64,000 nucleotides of DNA, from assembly GCF_022539315.1 (NCBI RefSeq), contig NC_066315.1:102653990-102717989 (forward strand). Reading direction: 5' to 3'. Positions 24,831 to 37,031 of this stretch are shown in pieces; position 1 is the stretch's first letter, and each line of letters starts with the position of its first letter. Position numbers and translations under genes: made by a program. Source of the stretch: Serinus canaria. Its lineage: Eukaryota; Chordata; Aves; Passeriformes; Fringillidae. The notes beneath the pieces were generated by a model. It saw only the letters and a list, made by a program, of their open reading frames with translations, searched no databases and was not told the origin of the DNA.

Positions 24831-26355
24831 GTTAACTGTCAGGTGTTTAACTTTTGGCATAAATGATGTGCAAGTTCTTCTACTCATCCATTGTGCGTGT
24901 TTTCATAGAACTCAAAACAGTTTTATTCTTAGAGCAGCAAATCTCTCTGTCCTTTCTTCATGTTTCATACTACTAGATGCTTGCTCCTGCTCTTTTTCCA
25001 TCACTAGGTACTCTCTTCCCTTTGCTTCATCCATTTATGCATGATTTTGGACTTGGAAGAAGTGATAAATGTTGTCTCCTCTTTATCACTCAGCTCTTAA
25101 GTTGTTGTGACAGCAGAAACTGCTATTCCAGTTAGAGCAGGTTCTTTAGGTCATCAGAAAGCATTATCAGGAGCACCTTTCCACTTCCAGCCTTACTGCA
25201 CTAAATGCTATTGCATCAAATGATTCCATTCATTAATTGGTCTAAGACAGCATTCACAGAAGTATTCTGTCACAGTGGATGTTGAAATTATAATACTCTC
25301 ATTTGCAATTCAATGAAACTGTCATTTTCTCCTTGCGGTTCTGCCTCTTTTTGCCTTATGTTCTCCTTAATACAGGCAGTTGGGCAGCACTTTTAGTATC
25401 ACTCATTCACCTCCTCTCTTGCTTCTGTTGCTCACTGTGGAGCAGGCTTTCTGCAGCTACAGCCCCCTGATTGCTGCCTATGACTGCTTTCCCCTTTTGT
25501 TTCCCCTAATGATGGAAGTTCACCTGCAACATAGGCTTCACCAGTATGCAGTTCATATTTTTTGTTATATTTGTACAATTTGCAGCTGCAGTTGAATGTT
25601 GTATAAATGATTAATTAGCACTTATTACTGTTTTACATTTTCTAAGTACTGCACAAACTAACTAATCAAGCAGTCAATAAATGAATTAAGCAAAAAACAG
25701 CACACAGTTGCAGGAGTTGTGTTCTCTCTTTGACATTCTCTTGCATACTGTTATGCTGTGAAGTCTATAATCAGAAAAACCTGTGTATAAAAATTCTCCT
25801 GATTAGGTGATTTTTTTTTTCAATTTTGTTGCAGAAAAATATAATTGAAAACCAGTGTTTGTATAGTTAGATGTAATAAACCTTATTACATTGTGTGGGT
25901 TTTTTTAAAAAGCTCTTTACTTCAACCTATGTTCCTGTTCAAATCACAGCAATATTGGCAGCCAATGAGAGCAGCAATAGGCCAACAAGAAACTCCTAAT
26001 GTACCTATGGGGTTAATGTACCATATTCACAATTCCATGAAATTGTCTTCATATGCCCTGCTTATTAGCACAAAATAAAGAGAAAGTATTTGTAGGGCCA
26101 ACCTGGCAGTGTTGTCTGTTAAATTTTATTTAATAATAAAAAATACATACAAAATAAAGATAAACTTTGTACTATGTAACTCTTCATTTGCTTGGATGTG
26201 CATCAGGAGCTTGTGCCTGCCATAATTTAAGCCTGGGACATATATGGTTATTTTGTACACTTCTGAATCAGCTTTGTTGACAAGTTAGTTTGAACTTGCT
26301 CAGGTCTTTTGTACTGTCTTTGACAAGACAGAAAAATACGTGGTTTACACTGATT

Positions 26356-26370
26356 AAAAAAAAAAAAAAA
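26356..26370. repeat. Poly(A) tract
   Basis: Fifteen consecutive A, simple sequence. Confidence 0.75.
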
Positions 26371-26778
26371 GGCAATTTCTCTACCAACAAAAGGAATGCA
26401 TATCTGTGCAGGAAATAATCCCTACTGTGCCTTGACTAACAAAGACAGTTCAGTTTGGTGGGAATTCATGCAGGAGTAGTTTCCTCATTTTACCACCTAG
26501 TGTAGCATGATGGAAGGATGATGAATTTTCTGTTGACAGCTTTTTTTTCCACATCAAGTGTAACTAGAGCCTTGTTCAGGAGGTTTGAAGGTTTGAGTTT
26601 TAATTACAGCGAATGGATGATGACTGATCATAAAAAAATTGTGCACTGTATGTGAAAACCATTACCTAGCCAGATGTTTTAACCATGGACATTTGCAGGG
26701 AAAGCCTCTGTTATATCCAAACAGTGGTGTTTAGCTTTGGCTCCAAAGCAAGAGCAGAATGATGTGGACCACATGAAG

Positions 26779-26783
<5 letters not shown>

Positions 26784-26809
<26 letters not shown>
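26784..26809. repeat. (GA)13 microsatellite
   Basis: Thirteen uninterrupted GA units followed directly by an AATTTTTT run. It is likely polymorphic, as pure dinucleotide runs of this length usually are. Confidence 0.9.
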
Positions 26810-27761
26810 ATTTTTTACCTGGAAATAGTAAAGAGAACTAAATATCTTTTTAATACTTTGACAGATGATCTGTTACACAGATTGATTTGTGGAAATAGAA
26901 ATTTAGCCTTTATGGAAAGGTATGATTAGTTTATCAAAGTGTCCCCCTGTTTGCAGATCCTAATAATGCTGCACAAGTAGAGTTCTTTACTATGCAGTGC
27001 ATTTTCAACCAACTGTGTAATTGAAAGTTTCTTCCTGCAACAGCTGGATGCCATTTTTTAACATGTTCAGTATCAAAAACTGCTCAAATGCTATTTAGGC
27101 TGGAAGCAGTTTCTCAGCATTTCAAAGCGAAGGGATTTTTGCTGATTGCAGGAGTAGTATTTCATGTAATAAAATCATGAGCTGGGCATGTTTAAAACTC
27201 ACATGTAGGTTCTGGAAGATGTTCTCTGAAATTGTCTACTTTTGACTTGTGTACCAGGAGAAACAATAAACCTTGGGATTTTTTTATTGTCTTCTACTGC
27301 CCATGTTATTTTGGGGAATAGAGAGATGAAAATTCAGAGTCGTTTAAAAGCACAGTAATTTTTGAAGTGCTACTGGTATATTTACTGCTACACATGTTCC
27401 CAAAAGGGAATTAATGCAATGTAAAGGCTGTACGAGAAATATGGAGACCAGGGTAATGTGGGAAGGACTGTTACATATTTCTGGAAATGTTACTTGAGGT
27501 ACACAGGTTTTTAAACCTATGTTATGTTGCAGCCACTTCTGTGATGTGCAGGTACTTTAGTTGTAAATTTCAAGGGGTGAATAAGTATTTGAGGGAAGAA
27601 GATTGGAGTTCATTTGTTTGTAAAATCTCACTTGACTGTGCAGGTGCAATGCAGAGACTTTCATCAATATATGTGATGTGAATAAATATTTCTCTCTATA
27701 CATATGCGTCAAATGGTAAGGAGAATTGGTTTCACTAATATATAATAATCATGGCCTAAAA

Positions 27762-28163
27762 TTTCCTTCCTTCCTTCCTTCCTTCCTTCCTTCCTTCCTT
27801 CCTTCCTTCCTCCTTCCTTCCTTCCTTCCTTCCTTCCTTCCTTCCTTCCTTCCTTCCTTCCTTCCTTCCTTCCTTCCTTCCTTCCTTCCTTCCTTCCTTT
27901 CCTTCCTTCCTTCCTTCCTTCCTTCCTGTCCTTCCTTCCTTCCGTCCTTCCTTCCGTCCTTCCTTCCTTCCTTCCTTCCTTCCTTCCTGTCCTTCCTTCC
28001 TTCCTCCCTTCCTCCCTTCCTCCCTTCCTCCCTTCCTCCCTTCCTCCCTCCCTCCCTCCCTCCCTCCCTCCCTCCCTCCCTCCCTCCATCCATCCATCCA
28101 TCCATCCATCCATCCATCCATCCATCCATCCATCCATCCATCCATCCATCCATCCATCCATCC
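27762..28163. repeat. 402-bp compound tetranucleotide array (TTCC / TTCCTCCC / TCCC / ATCC)
   Basis: Three adjoining blocks are visible. 27762 to about 28000 is (TTCC)n with four G interruptions at 27928, 27944, 27956 and 27989. About 28001-28045 alternates TTCC with TCCC, and about 28046-28087 is pure (TCCC)n. 28088-28163 is (ATCC)n. The plus strand is entirely pyrimidine over 27762-27927 and again over 27990-28087, so intramolecular triplex (H-DNA) is plausible. No stop codon arises in most frames, which creates spurious Ser/Leu/Pro/Phe and Arg/Lys/Glu/Gly repeat 'proteins' of about 150 residues. The assembled length may be inexact. Confidence 0.97.
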
Positions 28164-30369
28164 TAGCAAGGGATCTGCTGACTGGCTGACTGAACTTTTA
28201 ATATGCTTACACATTGGTATGCCTGCACTATCAGCCCAGTTTCAACTGTCTTAATGGCATGAGCAATGGAACAAAACACATTTAAAAGTTTTATTAAATT
28301 TCTGGTATTTAACTATTTCTGTTAAAATGCGTTCTCAGGGTGGTGTTAGATACAGAAAATTGTGGATTTATGATTTTTATTTTTTTACAATTTGCCTCTG
28401 TTTGTAGTTTTCTCCCTGTTTTAGAGCCGTATTCTTCATTCACACTACATGAAAAATCTCACAGTAGGGTAGTCAGGTGGGGAGCTGTGGAAGCTTCTCC
28501 TTATTAAGAAAGAGGTTGGAAATATTAAGGCAGTTACAATGAAGAGCAAATTAAAACCATTTACCTTCAGCTAGAATAGACTGCAGAACTTCCCCCTGGT
28601 GCTGATGCAGGAACATTTCATAGAGAATATTTTATTCCTCCTGTGGATTGATGTTGAGGGAAAGCCTGTGCTTGGGATTTTTCCTTTATCTCTTGTGCAG
28701 ACTTACAACTCAGTTTCAAAAGCAATTAATATTTATGAGGCTGGGCTGAGAATAATACAACGGCAATGAGAGTGAAATGTCTGCCATTCACACACTGCTG
28801 TATAGTGGTAAAAATACATATTTAAGTTTGAATTAATTAAATTGCATTTAATCCTTTCTCTGTGAGCTTGTAAACAACAGCTCATATCAACTCGCATACA
28901 TTGTTGGCAAGTGACATGTGCTGTCAGCATAATTTTAGACACATTTCATTTCTTGCATAGTGCTTATCACTAATACAGAACTTTAAACTTCTTCTCATTG
29001 GGGTGCCAGCTGCTAAAATCAGAAGGTTTTTCCAAGGCACAATTTTTTCGTGCTTTGTATGCAGAAACAATGGAATGCAAATAGTGATTGTGTAGTGACT
29101 TCCCAAGACAGCGTAATTAAAAATCACACTTTGCAGAGCCCTTTAATTGGCATTGATTTTAATCCTTCAGGTTAGCTTATTTTCAGTTTAAAGTGAAGAA
29201 TCATCAAAAGACTGTGACTCTATAATTGGTGGCAAATACAATCAGGCTAAAAGTGCTCATCTTCTAGCCTGCCTTCCCGAGCAGGATGATGGAAGATATG
29301 AGCAGCTTATTATTGGCAACCTGGCGCTCCAGTTGTCTTGGGGAAAATAAGTGGTTTGCTCTGAGTATGAACAAAACCTTAATGTGTTATTATTACTGTA
29401 GATCAGGAGCTGAGCTGTAGACATTGAAATATTGCATTAATATTTGCTGTGCTTGGATTAGCTGAATTGGCAGTGCATTTAAGTAGGGACTTGGGCTTTC
29501 TTATTATTTACTTAATTATATTCGTAATTTACTGTGGCTGAGTACTCAGCAGGATTTTTAATTGTCTGAGGGAGACTCTTAATTTTACAAATGAGGTTCA
29601 ATAAATGTGTGTGATATTGCAGTCTTGGCTTTATAGGAAGAAGACTGAGTTTTCTGCTCATTGCTAGGCTTTATGGTATTCCCATTACTACTACACTAGT
29701 GTGGTTGTAATTAAATTTTTAGAAGTTCATTTGCATGTAGTTACTAGGCAATGCTAATTTCTGCAATTATTATTATTATTTTGCTATCATTTGGGTAGCA
29801 AATATGTAAGGTTCCTGCCCAGTGCTTAAAAAGTAAAAAATTGTTGATGCTAATGGCTTAATATGCACTAAATCATCATCTCAAAGAGGCCTCTTCTGAA
29901 CATCAGAGGTTATCTGCCATTTGTCACCACAGGTACTCACCCTCATTGAAAGGTGGCAGTATATATAAAGCTCCTCTAAGTACAGCTTTGTAATAGAACA
30001 GATTTGGGTTGTTAATGTAGGTCAGGATCTTGATATTGTGTACAGAAAATGGATAATCATCCACTTTCACTATGAATTACTTTAGTAAAATACAAGAAAC
30101 GGGAAAAAAATAGCGGGGGGGAAACAGGCAAAATTTCATCCATTTCCTTTGCAGTATGTATTGTTAATTGAAAATTATGCATGTGAGCAGAACCTCAGGA
30201 GTGTAAAGAAGCACCAGTTAGAAGAGAAATCAAATGGTTTAGTAAGTAACAAAACACTTGAAGACCTGCCCTTCATTTCTTCATTGAAATTTGGTTTAAT
30301 GATAATGATCACACTGTGAATTGGTGTTCTGCACAGGGATGGTACAGATGTGATTAGAGTCTGTTTCTC
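28164..30369. other. Repeat-poor non-coding stretch, TAAT-rich
   Basis: No gene or interspersed repeat seen. The middle part (28720-29800) is described separately as a possible conserved non-coding element. A seven-G run at 30115-30121 is the only other notable feature. Confidence 0.5.
28720..29800. promoter_or_regulatory. Candidate cluster of conserved non-coding regulatory DNA
   Basis: Unique, CpG-poor sequence unusually rich in homeodomain-type cores. Examples are GTAATTAA at 29113, CTTTAATTGG followed by CATTGATTTTAATCC at 29141-29165, TAATTAA at 29708 and an (ATT)5 run near 29766. No repeat is present for about 2 kb. This combination is typical of vertebrate developmental enhancers, but AT-rich DNA gives TAAT by chance and conservation was not tested. 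Confidence 0.25.
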
Positions 30370-30545
30370 AGACTCACAGATTCACAGAATAATTTACCTA
30401 GTAAGGAATTATAGGCAGTTATCAAATTGTGGAAGGTCTTTTTCAACTGAGTGCTCAGGATCTCTCATGATGGAGATGCCACAGGCTCCCTAGGCACATA
30501 ATCTGGATTATTCTTTGCTCCTGTTCTTTGCCTCATTTTCTTCCA
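30370..30545 (-). mobile_element. Old CR1 tail, minus strand
   Basis: CACAGATTCACAGAAT is a reverse-complemented CR1 terminus. It is followed by a degenerate version of the CR1 3' UTR, including GGAGATGCCACAGGCTCCCT near 30472. That corresponds to the 'cc.cagcctccct.ggc' block of CR1. Heavily diverged and short; the right end is approximate. Confidence 0.6.
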
Positions 30546-30966
30546 GGTTTCTTTTTAATAAAATCTATCTAAAAACACCAAAAAAATTATTAAAGTTGCT
30601 GTAAACCATAAAAGTACTTTGTTCCATGCCCTGTTTCATGCATTGGAGATCAAAAGAAAGAAATACAAACATGACAAACATATTCTCTTAGCCTCCTGAG
30701 GTCTTAAACTTAGGGTCTTTCTGAGCTGCATGTTTCTAAACATTTCTAGTTACCTGAAAAGAGGAAATTTAATTTTCCCACACTTTTCCTTCTCCTGGAA
30801 GGTATGATTTTATCCCCATAACCTGCTGTGCCAGGAATCCCACAGTACAAATTCACTTCTCAGAAAAGCCACTCCTCTGTTTATTTGTTCAGCTTTCTTT
30901 CTTTGGATGCCTTGTGAAGGCTGACCTGGTACAGAGGCTAGACAGAGTTAAAGAATAAAGTAGGTA

Positions 30967-30972
30967 TTTATT
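30967..30972 (-). terminator. Poly(A) signal of the solo LTR
   Basis: AATAAA on the minus strand, about 115 bp downstream of the TATA-like box and about 60 bp before the LTR end. This spacing fits an R-region poly(A) signal. Confidence 0.45.
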
Positions 30973-31080
30973 AAAAGTCCTCAATGGATACACCTCAGGC
31001 AGTACAGGACCCCAGCCAAGACTATAACCAAGATGAACCAAAATGGTCACAAATTGGATGACAGGTCCTGAGGTTTCTCA

Positions 31081-31090
31081 CTTTTATAAG
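31081..31090 (-). promoter_or_regulatory. TATA-like box of the solo LTR
   Basis: The minus-strand word CTTATAAAAG lies at the expected U3/R position of the LTR and faces away from the U3 start. Whether it is still active cannot be told from sequence. Confidence 0.5.
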
Positions 31091-34000
31091 TTCTGTTCCA
31101 TTTGCATATTGGAGTTAATTGTCCAATTACAGATTTAGCTTATGAAGTCCCATCCTTCTTTTTATCTCTTCAGTCCACATAGTTTATGCTCTTGGGGCTG
31201 AGATTGTCCTTGGTCCCCAGCTAGAAAAGGAATTGTTTTGTCCACCTACTCTATGGAGATAGCTTACTACCCCTTAATACAAAACTCAGAACTACACACC
31301 GAAGCAGTACAGAATGTGAAAAATATAAAAGATGAAACCTGAGGCATCACTTTTTATTATGTGACTCTTAATCAGTTTGATTTAATGTCCTATAGTTGTT
31401 TTCATAATCTTCCATGTTTCAATTTCCTCTTTTTTTGTAGCGTTACTCTATTCATTTGTCCCTCATGTAGAAGTCATTCTGTATGCTCCATCCTTATCTT
31501 GCTTTTTTGTGAACCTCTTCTGGTTGTACCTCTCTGATTAAATAAAAAAATAGGGAAAGTGGTCAGAGAAGGCTAGCATGCATAGACATGCACAAATAAG
31601 AAAGACCAAAACATTTGAAGAATTAAAGAAATTTTAAAACTATTAAGTCAATGTCGATTTAGTTTGGGCTGTTGACATGTATAGTGCTGTCTGTTTGTAC
31701 AGAATTGGAAGCACACTAGTCCATGGCCATCTCTGAAAACTCTGTCATATATACTTAGATGTTTGCAGAAAGTTACATTCAAATTTTCACTTTTTTACAC
31801 TTCAGGCAGTGGCTTACAGTGTGCTTAACACTTGTGTGCTGCAGGTGATACCTTTACATTGCCTGCCTTCCGTGTCTCTGTCATCACTAAAAACATCTGA
31901 CAAGGTAAAATTTCTCTTATCCAGGCAAATTCTGTCAGCTAAGAGAAACCCATCTGAGCCCAGCTTCAGCAAAGTTCTCAACCAAATCTTCAAGCGTGGG
32001 AGTTTCAATGGGTTCAGAGAGGTCATCACAACTCAAGGCTCCTCCTGAAGACATGGAGGATTTGTTCCTGTAGAGTTTTATGTTTGTAAGCTCCCTAAAG
32101 AGATGTTATAAGAAAAAATCAATCCAGTTTACTTGCTACAATTAAATATACTCAATCAATTTTATACTCTCACAGAAAATCTGAAATGCTTATGATGTAG
32201 TCAATATTATAGGCAAATTAAAGCCTTCCTGAAAAGAGATCCTGTCAACAGGAAATCTGTGCATTTCTGAAATAATTTAAAAGCAGTTTCTAGTTCTGTA
32301 CCTCTCTCTTGATCACACTGCCAATCTGATAGTTTTATCATGCCATTTTCCTACTTTGAACATATTGTTTCTCCCACTTCTGACAAAAAAAAAACCCAAA
32401 AACCTGTACAACCAACCAAGAAAGACCAACTCTAGAGAAAGAACTGGCAATTTAAATCTAGAGTTTAGAAGAAATACACTAAAGATAGTTCCATACCTCA
32501 AGGGAGAGGCAGGCCCTCAAAGCCAGCTCTACACAAAGTGCTGTCATTGGAGTACTAGTACTAAAAACAGTAGAATGTTTCTATCCTGACAGCAATATCA
32601 GAGACTCTGAAGCAGTGTCAGAATTTAGTTTATCTTTGAAACAGGACTGACAATAAGTATAAAGGAAGTAACAAAGAGGAAGCAGCAGCTGTCATCTGTT
32701 TGACTGCTTTAGAGGTCAAGGAATTCCCAGGAAAAATCACCTCTTGTGTACAGAGGCTATTCCTGTCCTCTTAATGGTTACTTGAAAGAATTTCAATCCA
32801 AAGCTTGATGTTTTACTAAGATGTGCATCCTGCTTCCAAAGGAATTAATTTATGGACATTTTTTAACCTGTGGGAAGTGGGACATCAGACTCTGATTGGG
32901 TTGGTCTCTTCTAGTTTTATAAGCATGAGTTTGTAGTATTTTCAGGTTCTTTTTGCTCTGAAATTTTTAACTTGCTTTTTCTGACAACTAGCCTCCAATA
33001 GTTAGCTGTGGTGTGGAAAGGTATTTCTCTGAATGAGTATCAGGTGATTAAAATAACTTAAGAACTTATCAAACAAGTTATTGTAGTGATAAATCTCAGT
33101 ATAGTCCGAGGCTAGTATCAAAGCACCCTTAACTGTGAATTTATTTTCTTTTAATATGCTTTACAGTAAAATTTTGATTTGAGATGTTAACCATGTTTAC
33201 AAGACAAAGTATTCACACTTATTCTGGCTTGTGCTTTCAAATTGTGCCCATGAAAAAAGATGGAATAAAATAGGCTAGACCTTTAGGTGATCAGAAACAA
33301 AACTTAAATTGTGAGATGACTCATAGAGAACAAACATAGAACACAAAGGAAAGCCATTTATTTCTGTTAGCCAAAGTAAGTAGTACTGTAAAAATAAGAG
33401 GGAAAATCATGTATATAATTTTGTTTACAAGAGAGAGAAAATGGCTTATAAATAAGTATTTTCAGTTTATATAATTTTTAAAACCCATATATTTTAATGT
33501 GCAGTGGCTTCCCATTGCAATTTTGTCCACTACCCATTGAATGCTGGTGTGGGAAGCACCGTGTATACAGCTGGGTGGTTCAGGTTTTCTCACCATTCTC
33601 CTCTGCTTTTTCAGACACAGGCAGCAGGATTCCATGGTGTTTTATGTAGAGTGAGAAAAGGAAAAGGTTGTGGAAGGGAGTGAGTGGGGGAGAGGTGAGC
33701 TTGAAGAGATTTACTGACATGTAGCTAGTTTTGGTATCTTTTGGTCAAAGAACCAACAAACTCTTCATGCATTGTGCAGGGAGAGTAGGAAGGTTGAGAT
33801 GGCACCACAAATGCAGCATTATGCAACCAAAATATTCTCTTTTTGTTGCAAGAAGGAGAGTTTGGAACCATGTGAAAACCTTGCCATGGAGCATTGTTAT
33901 AAAACATCTCAGCATTGCTGTGATTTTTATTGAATGCATAGATCCTTGCCATGTTAATAATTTTATCTTGTTTTGGGCTAGTAGTTTTAACTCCTACACT

Positions 34001-34694
34001 TTGATTGTGTTTCAGAACAGTCAAGCATCAAGTATTGGAACTGACCTCTGAATTAAAGAGTGTGCAGAAAAATCTCGTCCCTCTTTAACTATTGAAACAA
34101 CTAAAATGGAAAACTGACTAAAAGAGGTGAGTACTTTCCTCTGATCATTCTCCTTGATCTCTCTCTGCATTGCTTTTATTCATTTTCTCCAGATCTGCCT
34201 CCTGAAAAGGCAGTGAGCCAAATGATTGTGAACTCTCAACTGCTTTAATGGAAGTGAAGACAGCTAGAAAATTATACATATGATAGCCCATCTTTGTATT
34301 TAACTAGTTATGCTGGCTGATGGCTCTGTTCATATTGGGTGTCTTTGAATATTGTGGTAAATGATTTTCACAAGTCTGATATTAGTGTAGAAATGTATAT
34401 ATATAATATGAACTTAATATAAACTTAAAAGATCTATGAGTAGATCTCCATAGAGCTGATACACCAGAGCTGTGGAGAGAATGTAGAGAATGTCAGGTTA
34501 ATTTGGCCTAGAGGAATGTAACAAAGGGGAGAGGTCAGAGAGAAAAATAAAGTACAGAAGACAAGCATGGCAAGGGGTTGCAGCATCTTGGAAGCAACAT
34601 TGAAATGGCCTGGAAAAGTTCTGGTAGAGATAGAACTTCCTTTTCCACAGTTTCCAGAGATATTTTTACTTGGGTTTATTTTCTGTTTGGTTTG

Positions 34695-34710
34695 TTTTTT
34701 TTTTTTTTTT
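34695..34710. repeat. Poly(T) tract
   Basis: Sixteen consecutive T, simple sequence. Confidence 0.8.
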
Positions 34711-35394
34711 ACACTAAGAGAGACTTGATAGGACATACTGAAGATAAGATGACCTCTAGCCTTTGGAACAGAAATGGAATAGCAGTGAAATGTCTACATA
34801 TAGTGAATTATTGGTATTTCCCAATGTTAATCATACTGAGAAAAATTGAAATCAGTTCCATATCCTCTTTCTTTATGACCACGTAGATTTAAACATACAA
34901 GCACTAGAAACAGGGAGAGTTTTTATGTCATTTTTAAATGGTGGTCATTCTGCCTATGATTTGGTATTATTTTAAATGTAACTCTTAGAACTATATTCAA
35001 CTCACTAGAGTTCAGTTACATGCAATTTAATTATAATGTTGAATTAATATGTTAATCATATAATTGGTTATAGGTATTTTAGTTTAGTTAGGTATGATGC
35101 TGTACTTCAATTTGTACATTTCCCTGAGTGGGGCATGAGTTTAAGAAACATTTTACATCTTGCATGAAACATTTTGCATCATAGGAATATTCTTTGTGTC
35201 ACTCCAGAGTGATCTTTTTTCATTGCTTTGCATTGGTGCAAAAAAAATTCAATGGATTCCTCACTTAAAAAATGTAATTTCTTACAAATAGAATGCTATC
35301 AAATCATCCAGCAGCTTTGTATTTTAGTAAATGTATTTTAGTAAATGAAACATTTCCATTGCCAAAAAGATGTATCCATGATGATTTATTGTAT

Positions 35395-35475
35395 GTAGGA
35401 TATATATGGATATAGATAGAGATATAGACATGATTCTGCATGTTATATATGTAGTATACATATGTATTTATACAT
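35395..35475. repeat. AT-rich degenerate TA/GATA-like stretch
   Basis: TATATATGGATATAGATAGA and following TATA-rich words; a decayed simple repeat. Confidence 0.5.
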
Positions 35476-35904
35476 TGCAAGTATGTATTTTTAAGGTACA
35501 TACAAACTACAGAAAGTAGGATGTGGAACCAGTGTGTATCTTCTGACAATGTGAAATAGATCAGTTCAGCTAACTTTGCCTCAGCTTGGCCTTCTGTAGA
35601 ACTCTGAAACTTTATTGAAGTGCTGACATAAGGTTTGCCGTGGTCTGATTTTTCCCAAGCAAAAGTTGGATTTTTACCTTAGGAATTAGTTTTTCGCAGT
35701 AATACATTTTCTTAACATTTACATATATTTATATGCATTTTCATACACACAAAAGCCCCCACGCTTCGGCTATCTTGGGTGAAAGAAAACATTATGTCAT
35801 TGAAGAAGGTACTTTGATTAGTGATAGATTTATCAGAAGAATAGAGTGTGGTCCACTTATTTTCCTCAGGAATATATTGACAATATCATTTAAGAGTGAC
35901 TCAA

Positions 35905-35953
35905 TGGCCCTTGTGGGTCCCTTCCAGCTCAGACTATTCTGTGGTTCTGTGAA
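35905..35953 (+). mobile_element. CR1 3'-end fragment, plus strand
   Basis: TGGGTCCCTTCCAGCTCAGA, then CTATTCTGTGGTTCTGTGA, is a diverged CR1 terminus with two octamer units. Only about 50 bp is recognisable. Confidence 0.75.
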
Positions 35954-36971
35954 AATAATGTTACCCTTTTGTTGTGAATTTTGTTCAAGGGAAATGCAGA
36001 CAGAATTTAAAGATGCCATTAAATCAAAATATGTTTATCATCAGGGAGAAGATGACTAGGCTTTGAAAAAGTCAGATAAAGAGAATCTATATGAAATGTG
36101 TTAGGGATGTGGATGAAATTGAACTTTAATGAGACCAAACAAAAGGAATATAATTGATCTTCTACAGTCAGAATGTATTGAAGTAATTTAAACCTTAAGG
36201 TCCTCTTGTCTTAGTGGGAGACAGGGTAGCGGATGTTTTGTATGATCTAATTATGCTGAAGTCTCGGGCTCTGCAAAATATTATTCCTTAGGGGAGAAAG
36301 GACACAAGACAAAGAGAACAAATTACCAGTTGAAAGATATGATGATCTTTGATGCAGTACAAGGGGAAGCATAAGGTATTTTACTAATATTCCTGGTGTG
36401 AAAGTAACAGCTGTAATGAGAAAAATTAGAAAATTGCCTCAAGTAAAACACACTCAGAAGGCAGAAAAGCTTGGGTGAGGCAAAGGTACTGCAATCAAAT
36501 ATAAAGAGAAAACCAGGTTTCCAGTGAAAATTGAAAAAAAATTGATTATGACTTGCTTGAGGTATTTTGAAGCAAAATTTAGGCAGGACTTCTTATTACA
36601 GCTTAATAGCAATTCCCTGAGTAGTTATAGGAAAGTATGAATCAGAGAAAAGAAGCTAAACTGACTGTGAGATAGACAAGTAATTTGTCTGTCTATTAGA
36701 TAAAGACATTTCAAAACAAAATTCGAATTTTCCATATTCCTAATTCCTTCTCTACTTATGGGAAAACCAGGCATCAAAATTAAAGATAGGGACAACTCTT
36801 CTAACCATTTTTGCATCCAGAATGAGTTGGAAGTCCAGGGAATATCCATAATGTTTTGGGATGAGCTGGATCCTGAAGTATCCTGGACAATTATTAGCTT
36901 TGAGAATCTTAGTGACCACAATAATTTCATAAATCTGATAAACCATCTGTGTAAGCATAATGGAAAAACCA
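35954..36971. other. Non-coding DNA, no gene seen
   Basis: Open frames on both strands at 36625-36997 overlap one another and have no recognisable domains; nothing else is supported. Confidence 0.5.
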
Positions 36972-37031
36972 TTGAATCACAAAATGGCTTTGGCTGAACA
37001 GGACCTTAGAGATCCTTAAGTTCTAGCACCT
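36972..37031 (-). mobile_element. CR1 3'-end fragment, minus strand
   Basis: TTGAATCACAAAATGGCTTT, then GGACCTTAGAGATCCTTAAG, is a reverse-complemented CR1 terminus of about 60 bp, 5'-truncated. Confidence 0.75.

Larger units (their letters stand above)
19924..27761. other. Repeat-poor non-coding stretch
   Basis: No gene or interspersed element recognised. It contains poly(T) at 21782-21795, poly(A) at 26356-26370, a (GA)13 run at 26784-26809 and a short (CTTT)n at 24812-24830. All open frames are short and without domains. Stretches at 20150-20420 and 22610-22780 look like ordinary unique, possibly conserved, non-coding DNA. Confidence 0.5.
30905..31349 (-). mobile_element. Solo LTR of an avian endogenous retrovirus, minus strand
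   Basis: A block of about 445 bp has LTR anatomy when read on the minus strand. It starts TGATGCCT (plus 31342-31349). It ends in the inverted match AGGCATCC (plus 30905-30912, one base from a perfect terminal repeat). It is flanked by CTTT on both sides (30901-30904 and 31350-31353), a possible 4-bp target duplication. It has a TATA-like CTTATAAAAG (plus 31081-31090) and, about 115 bp downstream, an AATAAA signal (plus 30967-30972). The text resembles songbird LTRs I have seen (remembered, not searched). No gag, pol or env sequence adjoins it, so it is a solo LTR left by recombination. The duplication sits in T-rich sequence and could be chance. Confidence 0.78.
31350..35904. other. Non-coding DNA, no gene supported
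   Basis: No recognisable gene or interspersed repeat. One exon-like 99-nt interval (31806-31904) is listed as a finding only. A T run lies at 34695-34710, and an AT-rich microsatellite-like stretch lies at 35395-35470. Confidence 0.5.

Noticed and set aside
27709..28214. Open frames of 134-152 codons on both strands encoding Ser/Leu/Pro-rich or Arg/Lys/Glu/Gly-rich repeats
   Set aside because: They are forced by the TTCC/ATCC tetranucleotide array, which has no stop codon in its frames; nothing resembles a gene outside the repeat.
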